DNA of 64,000 bases from Regnicoccus_A sp014224355 (GTDB taxonomy: Bacteria > Cyanobacteriota > Cyanobacteriia > PCC-6307 > Cyanobiaceae), in the NCBI RefSeq assembly GCF_050920705.1, contig NZ_CP154799.1:1364001-1428000 (forward strand). Reading direction: 5' to 3'. Shown here piece after piece: positions 16,173 to 24,158 of this stretch; within the stretch, counting starts at the first letter, position 1, and each line of letters begins with the position of its first letter. The translations under genes and the position numbers were made by a program. The notes beneath the pieces are model-generated. The model did no database searches and was not told the DNA's origin. It saw only the letters and a program-made list of their open reading frames with translations.

Positions 16173-17615
16173 ATGGCTGTTTCCAAGATCGGTCGGATCC
16201 ATTGCCCCATCGGGCTTATCGCCCGTGGTCCCAGGGCCGTTCGATCCCTGCTCCTGGCTGCGGCCCTGCTGCCGCAGGTGCTGCTGGCGGGGCCGGAGGG
16301 GCTGGCCGGTGCTCCGGCCGGGGCGCAGAACGTGGCGACCCTTGACGCCCTCGAGCCCCTGATGGCCAGCCGGGCCACCAATCCCCAGCTGCGGGTGCTG
16401 CTGCTCGATCAGCCGGCGATCCGGGTGGCGGGCAACAGCGGTCTGCGCCTGCGCGATGCCAGGGGAAGGGAGCTGCTGCAGATGCCCGCCTGGGCCACCC
16501 TGACCCTCCGCCAGGTCGGGGGCCGGATCGAGGCCCGACCCTCGGCTGTGGCCAAGGGCCGCTCCGGCCGCCTCACCCTCAGCGAACTCTGGCTGGAGCC
16601 ACTGCCAGGTTCGGGTGGCTCGGCCAGTCTTCAGATCGAGAAGCGTCGCTACAGGGGCCGGCTTCAGGTGAGAGCGAACGCCTCGAAGCTGCGCGCCATC
16701 AATGTCATCCCCCTCGAAACCTATCTGCCCAGTGTGGTGGGCAGTGAAATGCCAGCCAGCTGGCCCCTGGAGGCCCTGCGGGCCCAGGCGGTGGCGGCGC
16801 GCACCTACGCCCTGCGCCACCGCAAGCCCTCGGCGCCGTTCGATCTTCACGCCACGGTCACGAGCCAGGCCTACAAGGGCCTCGAGGCGGAAACCACCTC
16901 CACCAGGGAGGCCGTGCGCAGCACGCAGGGTCTGGTGCTGATGCACGGCAACAGCCTGATCAACGCTGTTTTTCACAGCAGCAGCGGCGGCAGCACCGAG
17001 AACAGCGGTGATCTCTGGTCGCGCCAGTTGCCCTATCTGGTGAGCGTCCCCGACTACGACGACTCCAGCCCCGTGGCCCGCTGGGAGAAAACCCTCTCCC
17101 CGCAGCAGCTGGCCCGGGCCTTTGCCGAGATCGGCGGCGCCCGCCGCATCGATGTCCTCTCCACCACGGGCAGCGGCCGGGTGCGTCAGGCCCGGGTGAT
17201 CGGGCCCTCCGGAGCGCTGGTGCTCAGCGGTGCCCAGTTGCGCAAACGGCTCGGGTTGCGCAGCACGCTGGTGCGCTTCAAGGCGGCCCCCTTCACCTTC
17301 TCCGGCCCGTCCCTGGCCGGCAGGAGCCAGCCCCGACCGATCGCACTGACAACCCAGGTGAATCCTGGCCTGGGCTCGCTGCCTGCTTCACCACCTCCCC
17401 GTCCCCTGGCACCGCCCTCGCCGGTGATCATCGCCGTGGGTCGGGGCTTCGGCCACGGAGTGGGCATGAGTCAGTGGGGGGCCTTTGCGCTGGCCCAGCA
17501 GGGCAAGAGGTTTGAGCAGATCCTGCAGCACTACTACCGCGGGGTGGAGGTGCAACCGTTGCGCGCTGGATCCGGACCCCTGGCCTCCGGCACGGCTGCT
17601 GGGCGAGGCTCTTAA
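16173..17615 (+). CDS. SpoIID/LytB domain protein
   Basis: The 480-residue protein has an N-terminal signal-like segment (SLLLAAALLPQVLLAG) and then the SpoIID domain: YRGRLQV, NVIPLETYLPSVVGSEMPASWPLEALRAQAVAARTY in pieces, the glycine/serine block VFHSSSGGSTENSG, and the C-terminal GRGFGHGVGMSQWGA motif. In spore formers SpoIID is a lytic transglycosylase, and LytB is an amidase enhancer. In cyanobacteria the family presumably acts on cell-wall glycan strands outside the membrane. The conserved acidic residue in SEMP is present. NagB, an amino-sugar enzyme, follows after 27 bases. Confidence 0.9.
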   Translation: MAVSKIGRIHCPIGLIARGPRAVRSLLLAAALLPQVLLAGPEGLAGAPAGAQNVATLDALEPLMASRATNPQLRVLLLDQPAIRVAGNSGLRLRDARGRELLQMPAWATLTLRQVGGRIEARPSAVAKGRSGRLTLSELWLEPLPGSGGSASLQIEKRRYRGRLQVRANASKLRAINVIPLETYLPSVVGSEMPASWPLEALRAQAVAARTYALRHRKPSAPFDLHATVTSQAYKGLEAETTSTREAVRSTQGLVLMHGNSLINAVFHSSSGGSTENSGDLWSRQLPYLVSVPDYDDSSPVARWEKTLSPQQLARAFAEIGGARRIDVLSTTGSGRVRQARVIGPSGALVLSGAQLRKRLGLRSTLVRFKAAPFTFSGPSLAGRSQPRPIALTTQVNPGLGSLPASPPPRPLAPPSPVIIAVGRGFGHGVGMSQWGAFALAQQGKRFEQILQHYYRGVEVQPLRAGSGPLASGTAAGRGS

Positions 17616-17642
17616 GCTCGTTTCCAGCAGCCGCAGCAGTGG

Positions 17643-18443
17643 ATGGGCTGCTCTCTCCGCCTCCCTCCGGTGCCATCGCTTGCCCCTCCCGCCTGGTTGG
17701 CCGATCGCTTCGAGTGCTTCGAGCGACCGTCCCGCCTGGCCGAGCGCGTCGCTGAGCTGCTGGAGCAGGAACTCACCGCCGCCCCGGCGCGCCCCCTGGG
17801 TCTGGCCACGGGCCGCACCATGGAGCCTGTCTACGACGCCCTGGTGAAGCGGCTCCTGGCCCTGTCGCCGCAGCGGCTGAAGGCCCTTCAAGTGGGCTGG
17901 CGCAGTTTCAACCTGGATGAGTACATCGGGCTTGGGCCCACCGATTCAGGTTCCTTCGCCCTGGAGATGTCCCGCCAGCTGGTCCGTCCCCTCGGACTTG
18001 AGCCTGGCTGTGTCCGCTTGCCCGATGGTCTGGCCGAGGATCCGTCAGCTGAGGCCTCTCGCTACGCCGCAGCCGTCAGGGCTGCGGGGGGTATCGGGCT
18101 GCAGCTGCTGGGCCTGGGCAGCAATGGCCATGTGGGCTTCAATGAGCCCCCATGTGGCCCGGAGGCGCCCTGCCGCAGCGTGGAGCTCAGCGCCGCCACC
18201 CGCAGCCACAACGCGGTGGCCTTCGCGGGCAACCCCTCCCGAGTGCCGGCTGGCGCGATCACCCTCGGCCTTGAGCAGATTCTTGGGGCCGAGCGCATCC
18301 TGCTGGTGGTGAGCGGTTCGGCCAAGGCGGGCATTCTGGCCAGGCTGCTGAGGGAGCCCCCGGGACCGTCGCTGCCGGCCAGCTGGCTGCAGGGGCATCC
18401 GGGCCTGCATCTGATCGTGGATCGGGCAGCCCTGGGGGGGTGA
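17643..18443 (+). CDS. nagB: Glucosamine-6-phosphate deaminase family protein
   Basis: NagB converts glucosamine 6-phosphate to fructose 6-phosphate and ammonia, linking amino-sugar and central metabolism. The 266-residue product has LGLATGRTM, the substrate motif SFNLDEYIGL (88-97) and LGLGSNGHVGFNEP (156-169), which distinguish deaminases from 6-phosphogluconolactonases. The ending LIVDRAALGG is typical. The ATG at 17643 is 27 bases after the SpoIID-like gene, so co-transcription with a wall-hydrolysing protein is plausible and would fit recycling of wall sugars, which is inference. It is convergent with yebC. Confidence 0.9.
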   Translation: MGCSLRLPPVPSLAPPAWLADRFECFERPSRLAERVAELLEQELTAAPARPLGLATGRTMEPVYDALVKRLLALSPQRLKALQVGWRSFNLDEYIGLGPTDSGSFALEMSRQLVRPLGLEPGCVRLPDGLAEDPSAEASRYAAAVRAAGGIGLQLLGLGSNGHVGFNEPPCGPEAPCRSVELSAATRSHNAVAFAGNPSRVPAGAITLGLEQILGAERILLVVSGSAKAGILARLLREPPGPSLPASWLQGHPGLHLIVDRAALGG

Positions 18444-18450
18444 GCGGGGT

Positions 18451-19224
18451 TCAGCCCATCACAGCCTCCATCAGCTCCTCATCCGCCTCCAGGTTGGAGG
18501 TGACGCTGCGCACGTCATCCAGCTCCTCAAGGGCGTCGAGCATGCGCAGGCAGCGGCGCAGATGGTCGTCGCCTTCGAGTCGGCAGGGAGTGGCCGACAC
18601 CCAGCGGGATTCCCAGTCACGCACGGGCCAGCCCAGCTGCCGCAGGCCGTGCTGAAGGGCCTCAAGGTCGGTGAAGGCGCAGAACACCTCCGCGCTCTCC
18701 CCCTCGAGGCTGTACCCCAGCACCGGCGGCCCACCTTGATCCTCCAGGGTCAGCAGGCCCTCGAGCAGGTTGTCTTCGGAGGGCAGCGGCGGCTCCAGCC
18801 TCACCACCCCCTGCTGCTCGAACAGGTAGCCCACACAGCCGCTTTCCCCCAGGTTGCCCCCCTGTTTGCTGAAGGCCAGGCGCAGGTCGGCGGCGGTGCG
18901 GTTGCGGTTGTCGGTGAAGCACTCCACCAGCACGGCGACCCCACCGGGGCCGTAGCCCTCGTAGCGGATCGCTTCGAACTGGTCAGCTTCCCCGCCGCCC
19001 TGGCCTGAGCCCTTGGCGATGGCTCGCTCGATGTTGGAGCTGGGCATGCCGGCCGCCTTGGCCTTCTCGATGGCGGTGCGCAGCTGGAAGTTTCCGGCCG
19101 GGTCGGCCCCGTTCCGGGCCGCCACGGTGATCTCCCGCCCGAGGCGGGTGAACACCACCCCGCGCCTGGCGTCGACCACGGCTTTCTGGCGTTTGATCTG
19201 GGCCCACTTGCTGTGGCCGGCCAT
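18451..19224 (-). CDS. yebC: YebC/PmpR family regulator or translation factor
   Basis: The 257-residue protein has the unmistakable start MAGHSKWAQIKRQKAVVDARRG, then a FTRLGREITVAARNGADP block, SNIERAIAKGSG, and the GYGPGGVAVLVECFTDNRNRT segment in pieces. YebC-family proteins have been described as DNA-binding regulators and more recently as factors that relieve ribosome stalling. The usual length is about 245-250 aa. It lies upstream-to-downstream behind truB on the same strand with a 66-base gap, so a shared transcript is possible. Confidence 0.94.
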   Translation of the reverse strand: MAGHSKWAQIKRQKAVVDARRGVVFTRLGREITVAARNGADPAGNFQLRTAIEKAKAAGMPSSNIERAIAKGSGQGGGEADQFEAIRYEGYGPGGVAVLVECFTDNRNRTAADLRLAFSKQGGNLGESGCVGYLFEQQGVVRLEPPLPSEDNLLEGLLTLEDQGGPPVLGYSLEGESAEVFCAFTDLEALQHGLRQLGWPVRDWESRWVSATPCRLEGDDHLRRCLRMLDALEELDDVRSVTSNLEADEELMEAVMG

Positions 19225-19290
19225 GACGGATCGAAAACGTAGAGAAACGAAGGAGACGTGGCTCCGGGCAACAGGGCAAGACCGCAGGTC

Positions 19291-20211
19291 TCAGCCCTTG
19301 GCCTCGAGCACCAGCCGGGGCTGGAGCCAGCCTTCAGCGACAGCCCTGGCCATCCCTGCCAGGTTGCCATCCGGCTTCAGCACCACCACCACCTGGCCCT
19401 CATGGAGGTCGGGGGGGCCTGCCAGGCGCCTGCCGCAGCGCCAGCCCACCAGTTCGGCTGGCTCCAGCATGAGAGTTGGGTACTGCCCCAGGGCCCGGAG
19501 GGGGGCGAGCGGTGGTGGCGGCGGTTCCGCCTCGAGATCCTCAAGGCTCACGGCTGCGCTGAGATCAAAGCCCAGGGCTTCGGTGCGACGCAGCTTGGCC
19601 AGGGCCCCACCGCAGCCGAGGGCGTCACCGAGGTCCCTGGCCAGGGACCGGATGTAGGTACCGGCGCCGCAGCGCACCTCCAGCTCCAGCAGCCCCTGGC
19701 CGGCGTCCCAGCCGAGCAGCTCCAGCCGCTCGATCGTGACCTCCCGCTCCTTCAGATCCGAGAGCTCACCCCGGCGCGCTCTGGCGTAGGCCCGCTCCCC
19801 CTGCACGTGCACCGCCGACACCTGCGGTGGCCGTTGCAGGATCGGGCCGCGGAAGGCGTTCAGGGCCGTCTCCAGGGCATGCAGGCTCAGCGGCGGCAGG
19901 GGCCGACGCTCCAGGACGCTGCCGCCCAGATCGTCGCTGTCGGTGCGCAGGCCGAGCTGGACCACCCCCCGGTACGCCTTCGTGCCGTTGAGATAGGGCA
20001 GCAGTCGGGTGGCGGATCCCAGCGCCAGGGGAAGAACGCCCGTCACGGCGGGATCGAGGGTGCCGCCATGGCCGACGCGCTTGAGGCCATAGCGGCGGCG
20101 AATCCTCGCCACGCAGTCATGGGAGGTGAGGCCCGCCGGCTTGTCGAGAATGATGAACCCGCAGGAGCCTTGGGGCTGGGGGGCGCCTGGGGCACTGCCG
20201 GGTGAGGTCAT
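19291..20211 (-). CDS. truB: tRNA pseudouridine-55 synthase
   Basis: TruB makes pseudouridine 55 in the T loop of tRNA. The 306-residue product has GFIILDKPAGLTSHDCV (19-35), the catalytic block VGHGGTLDPAVTGVLPL with Asp53, and KAYRGVVQLGLRTDSDD. The downstream segments RPPQVSAVHVQGERAYARAR and GTYIRSLARDLGDALG are also family motifs. The ATG at 20211 is chosen because a longer ORF adds 57 unconserved residues that cross the divergent transporter promoter. The Ala/Pro-rich first 17 residues are a normal picocyanobacterial extension. Confidence 0.95.
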   Translation of the reverse strand: MTSPGSAPGAPQPQGSCGFIILDKPAGLTSHDCVARIRRRYGLKRVGHGGTLDPAVTGVLPLALGSATRLLPYLNGTKAYRGVVQLGLRTDSDDLGGSVLERRPLPPLSLHALETALNAFRGPILQRPPQVSAVHVQGERAYARARRGELSDLKEREVTIERLELLGWDAGQGLLELEVRCGAGTYIRSLARDLGDALGCGGALAKLRRTEALGFDLSAAVSLEDLEAEPPPPPLAPLRALGQYPTLMLEPAELVGWRCGRRLAGPPDLHEGQVVVVLKPDGNLAGMARAVAEGWLQPRLVLEAKG

Positions 20212-20278
20212 GGCAGGCACTGTTGCATCCAGGCCCCCAGCCTGCAGGCTGGGGTGAACGCCCGTTCTCCCACCCCCC

Positions 20279-21066
20279 GTGACCCTGCAGCAGCGCCGTG
20301 ATCTGGCCTTCCTTGTGCTGGCCGGCCTGTTTCTGGGCACCATGGGCATGCTCAACATCCTTGGCCTCACTCGCTTCCTCACCCTGGGCTCGATTGCGGG
20401 CTGGCCGATCGTGGTGGCGGTGGGGGCCCTGCCCTACCCGGTCACCTTCCTCTGCACCGACCTGATCAGTGAGATCTGGGGGGAGCGTCAGGCCAGCCAG
20501 CTGGTGTGGGTGGGGCTGTTGCTCAACGGCTGGATCGTCCTGATTCTCTGGCTGGGGGGATCCTGCCGGGTCTCGATGGCCATGGGGGCAGGGCCGGTCT
20601 GCCGCTTGCTGCGGCGGGGGGGCGACTGCCGCTGTTCTACGAGATGCGAACACTGGCCTTCGGGGCCGTGGGGGCCTCGATGGTGGCCTATCTGGCTGCC
20701 CAGTTCACCGATGTGCGGTTGTTCCATTTCTGGAAGCGCCTCACCGCTGGCAAGGCGCTCTGGTTGCGCAACAACGGGTCCACCCTGATCAGTCAGCTGG
20801 TGGACACCACGGCCGTGGTGCTGATCAGCCACTACGCGGCCCATGTGCTGCCGATCCGGGCCGAGGAGGCGGTACTGCCCCAGCTGGGGCGTTTCATCGC
20901 CAGCGGCTACCTGTTCAAGCTGGTGGCGGCCCTGTTCGACACCCTGCCCTTCTACCTGCTGGTGGCCTGGCTGCGCCGCTGGCTGGAGGTGCCAGGTGCT
21001 GGCGCGGAGCTGGGGGATCTGGGTTGTGCCGTGGGCGATGAGCCGCTGGGGATGGGCGGGCCGTAG
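20279..21066 (+). CDS. yhhQ: Queuosine precursor transporter (YhhQ family), frameshifted in this sequence
   Basis: YhhQ-family proteins import queuosine precursors (preQ0/preQ1). The first frame gives LAFLVLAGLFLGTMGMLNI, ALPYPVTFLCTDLISEIWGERQAS and ILWLGG. The second gives ILPGLDGHGG, MRTLAFGAVGASMVAYLAAQ, TDVRLFHFWKRLT, NNGSTLISQLVDT and the last membrane segments. The break is at a run of six G (20554-20559); one more G makes a single frame of about 262 residues with the expected six membrane helices. So the gene is either a recent pseudogene or carries a sequence error; the intact motifs on both sides favour the latter. QueA in the same window uses the same pathway. Confidence 0.85.
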
Positions 21067-21095
21067 CGTGTCGACTGTTTCAGCAGCTCGCAGGT

Positions 21096-21908
21096 TTGGC
21101 TGAATCCGTGAGTCCTTTGCCCTGCTCCGTGGCCGCCAGGCTTGACGGCACCGGGGTGGGTCAGGGGGGACTTGATCTGGAGCGCTTCCTGGCCGACGGC
21201 TTTGCCCTGCGCAGGCAGCTGGCCTCCTACCTGGGGCTCAGCATCGAGCAGCTCGATGAGCGCCTGCCTCGCAGTCGCGAGGATCTGGCCTCACTCCATC
21301 CCGGTGCTGTGGGCTTCGATCCACAGCGGGTGGAAGCCTTCTATGAGCAGACGGTGGGGACCGGGCATCTGCTGGAGCTCGCGGCCTGGCACCTGGGAAG
21401 TGCCGATTACATCGCCGACACTCTGCGCCTGCAGGCCCGCTTCGCCCGCGGAACGGTGCTTGATTTCGGGGGTGGCATCGGCACCCATGCCCTGGCTGCC
21501 GCCTCGCTGCCGGGGGTGGAGCGGGTCTGGTTCGTGGATCTCAATCCCCACAACCGCGCTTTCGTGGCCGAGAGGGCCGCTGGATTCGGCCTCAGCGATC
21601 GCCTGAGCGTCTGCCGTGATCTGGAGGATCCACGACTTCCCCGCAGTTTCGACACGGTGGTCTGCCTGGATGTACTGGAACATCTCAGCGATCCCTCCGG
21701 CCAGCTGGAGCTCTTCGCCGAGAGGATGGACCGTGAGTCCACTGCCCTGCTGAACTGGTATTTCTTCCAGGGTTTCTCCGGGGAGTACCCCTTTCACTTC
21801 GATGATCCAGCCCTGGTGGAGCGCTTCTTCCGCACCCTGCAGACCAGATTCCTAGAGGCCTTCCACCCCTTCCTGATCACCACCCGGGCCTATCGGCTGT
21901 TGGGTTGA
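21096..21908 (+). CDS. Class I SAM-dependent methyltransferase
   Basis: The 270-residue protein has a helical N-terminal part and a Rossmann methyltransferase core. Motif I is VLDFGGGIGTH (121-131), motif II is VWFVDLNPHN, and the post-I acidic strand CLDVLEHL is at 190-197. The substrate cannot be told from sequence. It starts at TTG 21096 (or GTG 21108), 29 bases after the transporter gene, and may share its transcript. Two copies of a TTGGGTTGAGGTCGGCTG-like string occur at and just after the stop codon (near 21901-21926), a short direct repeat with no clear role. Confidence 0.82.
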   Translation: MAESVSPLPCSVAARLDGTGVGQGGLDLERFLADGFALRRQLASYLGLSIEQLDERLPRSREDLASLHPGAVGFDPQRVEAFYEQTVGTGHLLELAAWHLGSADYIADTLRLQARFARGTVLDFGGGIGTHALAAASLPGVERVWFVDLNPHNRAFVAERAAGFGLSDRLSVCRDLEDPRLPRSFDTVVCLDVLEHLSDPSGQLELFAERMDRESTALLNWYFFQGFSGEYPFHFDDPALVERFFRTLQTRFLEAFHPFLITTRAYRLLG

Positions 21909-21955
21909 GGTCGGCTGTTGGGTTGAGGAGGGGGCAAGGCCTTCGCGGCCGTCGT

Positions 21956-22222
21956 TCAGCCAGCTTCGGCGACGTGGATCCGCTTGCGGGCGCGCAGGCC
22001 ACGTTTGATCGACTCGAAGCTCACCACCCCCGGCACCAGGGCGAAGAGGGTGTCGTCGGAGCCGCGACCGACGTTGACACCAGGCATCACGGAGGTGCCG
22101 CGCTGGCGCACCAGGATGGAGCCGGCCGTGACGGTTTCACCGCCGTAGCGCTTGACCCCGAGCCGCTTGGAATTGGAATCGCGACCGTTGCGTGTGGAGC
22201 CTGTGCCTTTCTTGTGGGCCAT
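21956..22222 (-). CDS. rpmA: 50S ribosomal protein L27
   Basis: The 88-residue basic protein has the L27 signature MAHKKGTGSTRNGRDSNSK at the start, then RLGVKRYGGETVTAGSILVRQRGT in pieces and VNVGRGSDDTLFAL. L27 reaches toward the peptidyl transferase centre. It follows rplU on the same strand by 50 bases, the usual L21-L27 pair. The mature start is directly MAHKKG, with no Firmicutes-type prepeptide. Confidence 0.97.
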   Translation of the reverse strand: MAHKKGTGSTRNGRDSNSKRLGVKRYGGETVTAGSILVRQRGTSVMPGVNVGRGSDDTLFALVPGVVSFESIKRGLRARKRIHVAEAG

Positions 22223-22272
22223 GGGGTGAAGACCTGGTGGGAGGAAACAGAGGAGGGTTGAAGCGCCGCCGC

Positions 22273-22671
22273 TCAGGCGATCGCCTTGCCGTTGACGCTG
22301 ATCGACTGGACCATCACCCGGGTGAGTTCCTGGCGGTGACCGTTCTTGCGGCGGGTTTTCTTCTTCGGGCGCATCTTGTACACCAGAATCTTGGGTCCAC
22401 GGCGATGGGCCAGCACCTTCAGCTCGATCGTGGCACCGCTCACGTAGGGGTGACCCAGGTTGGTTCCCTGGCCGTCGCGCACCAGAAGCACGTTCTCCAG
22501 CGTCACGGTGTCGTCCACCTCGGCGGGGAGGCGGTCAAGGTCGTAGTAACGGTTGGGCTGGAACCAGAACTGCTGCCCTGAAGCCTCGGCGATCGCGTAG
22601 AGATCGGATGCGCCTGCCGTGGACGCTGAGGTCTCGGGTGCAGGTGCTGGGGTGGCTGTGGCTTGGCTCAT
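22273..22671 (-). CDS. rplU: 50S ribosomal protein L21
   Basis: The 132-residue product ends with the L21 core: YAIAEASGQQFWFQPNRYYDLDRL, VTLENVLLVRDGQ, a VLAHRRGPKILVYKMRPKKKTRRKNGHRQ basic block (in pieces) and VMVQSISVNG. It has a 22-residue Ala/Pro/Thr-rich N-terminal extension before the usual start, which is seen in many picocyanobacteria. It precedes rpmA in the standard order and is divergent from kaiA, with 176 bases between. Confidence 0.95.
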   Translation of the reverse strand: MSQATATPAPAPETSASTAGASDLYAIAEASGQQFWFQPNRYYDLDRLPAEVDDTVTLENVLLVRDGQGTNLGHPYVSGATIELKVLAHRRGPKILVYKMRPKKKTRRKNGHRQELTRVMVQSISVNGKAIA

Positions 22672-22847
22672 GGGCTCCTGGGGCGTGGACAGGCAAGCGG
22701 TGGTTGGTGACGGTCTTCACCGCCAGCAGCTCACCACTGTTCAGGCCTGTCGCACATCCAATGCGTGGACAAGCAAAGATCATCCCCTGTTGCCTGCCGG
22801 CTCGTCAACACTAAGGTTTGTCGAACGCCGTCGTTGTCCCCTCGCCC

Positions 22848-23747
22848 ATGACCCAGCCGGCGCTCACCGTGGCTTCGCTGATTCGCGACCAGCCGCTGCG
22901 CAAGGCCTGTGCCACCTGGTTGCCGGAGGGGCGTTATGAGGTGCTGGAACTGGGACTTCGGCAGGATCCTTCCGCCGAGCTGGAGCGATGTTGGGATCAG
23001 ATCGATGCGGTCCTGCTCGAGCCTGGGGTGCTCTCGAACGAGACCTTTCAGCGGCTGCGCGCCCAGGGCATGGTTCTGCCGGCTGTGGTGGTGGGTCAGA
23101 TCAGTGGTCAGATGGAGTACTTCCAGGATGAAATCCGCCTGCCTCCTGACCAGATGGAGCAGCTCAGCTACAGCCTCGATGCAGCGATCTCCCGGTGCCT
23201 GCGCCGGAGAAGCTCTCGGCCCTCCAGCGATCATCTGGCGGGCGGCGACGGCCAGGAGGAGGTCGGTGAGCAGCCAAACTGGCGGTTGCCCCATCGGCTC
23301 CAGGAGCGTCTGGGGTATCTGGGAGTATTCTACAAGCGTGATTCTTCACGCTTTCTGCGAAATCTGCCAGCGGCAGAGCGGAATGTGTTGCTGCGTTCAT
23401 TACAGCGCACCTACAGAGATCTGTTGATCAGTTACTTCCGTGACCCGGCTGCGGCCAACCAGGCAATCGAAAGCTTTGTCAATACTGCTTTCTTCATTGA
23501 CCTGCCAATCACAAAGACAGTTGAGATTCACGTGAATATGATCGACGACTTCTGGAAGAAACTGCAATTGGAGGGTCACAAGCAGGATTTCCTCAAGGAC
23601 TATCGTCTGGCGTTGCTGGACGTCATGGCCCATCTCTGTGAAATGTATCGTCGCTCCCTCCCTCCGGAGGTGCCTTCTATGACGGCTGGTGAGGGTGATG
23701 AATCGATGGTTCCCAAAGTGATCATGGCTTCGCAGGTGCAATCATGA
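22848..23747 (+). CDS. kaiA: Circadian clock protein KaiA
   Basis: KaiA dimers bind the KaiC C-terminal tail and stimulate KaiC autophosphorylation. The 299-residue protein has the N-terminal pseudo-receiver domain (residues 1-120, lacking the phospho-acceptor geometry), a variable linker (120-150), and the C-terminal clock domain with LQERLGYLGVFYKRDSSRFL, AFFIDLPITKTVEIHVNMIDDFWKKLQLEG in pieces and DYRLALLDVMAHLCEMYRR. S. elongatus KaiA is 284 aa. The ATG at 22848 is preferred over a TTG at 22818. Its stop overlaps the kaiB ATG by 4 bases. Base composition drops sharply from about 23,320 on. Confidence 0.95.
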   Translation: MTQPALTVASLIRDQPLRKACATWLPEGRYEVLELGLRQDPSAELERCWDQIDAVLLEPGVLSNETFQRLRAQGMVLPAVVVGQISGQMEYFQDEIRLPPDQMEQLSYSLDAAISRCLRRRSSRPSSDHLAGGDGQEEVGEQPNWRLPHRLQERLGYLGVFYKRDSSRFLRNLPAAERNVLLRSLQRTYRDLLISYFRDPAAANQAIESFVNTAFFIDLPITKTVEIHVNMIDDFWKKLQLEGHKQDFLKDYRLALLDVMAHLCEMYRRSLPPEVPSMTAGEGDESMVPKVIMASQVQS

Positions 23748-24082
23748 ATCCACAAAAAACCTACATCCTCAAGCTCTATGTTGCAGGCAACACCCCCAAC
23801 TCGATGCGGGCTCTCAAGACATTGCGCCAGATCCTCGAGAAGGAGTTCAAGGGTGTGTATGCCCTCAAGGTGATCGACGTGCTCAAGAATCCCAGGCTCG
23901 CGGAAGAGGATAAGATTCTTGCCACCCCCACCCTGGCCAAGATTCTGCCGCCCCCGGTTCGGCGCATCATCGGTGATCTCTCCGATCGTGAGCGGGTCTT
24001 GATCGGCCTCGATCTGCTCTATGACGAGCTCACCGATCTCCAGATTGCCGAGGAGATGATCGACGATACCGATGAGTCCTGA
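23744..24082 (+). CDS. kaiB: Circadian clock protein KaiB
   Basis: KaiB is a fold-switching protein that binds the KaiC CI ring, captures KaiA and signals to CikA/SasA. The 112-residue product starts MNPQKTYILKLYVAGNTPNS and continues MRALKTLRQIL, VYALKVIDVLKNPRLAEEDK, LATPTLAKILPPPVRRIIGDLSD, all diagnostic. It has an acidic tail after residue 95, as in other KaiB proteins. The start codon overlaps the kaiA stop (ATGA), which implies translational coupling with kaiA. A 76-base gap leads to kaiC. Confidence 0.96.
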   Translation: MNPQKTYILKLYVAGNTPNSMRALKTLRQILEKEFKGVYALKVIDVLKNPRLAEEDKILATPTLAKILPPPVRRIIGDLSDRERVLIGLDLLYDELTDLQIAEEMIDDTDES

Positions 24083-24158
24083 ATTCTTTCGATGCCCCCT
24101 GTCTTTCCCCCTCCCCCCGATGGCCGGTCTTAGATTCTGTCCATAGGACCAAGGACCC

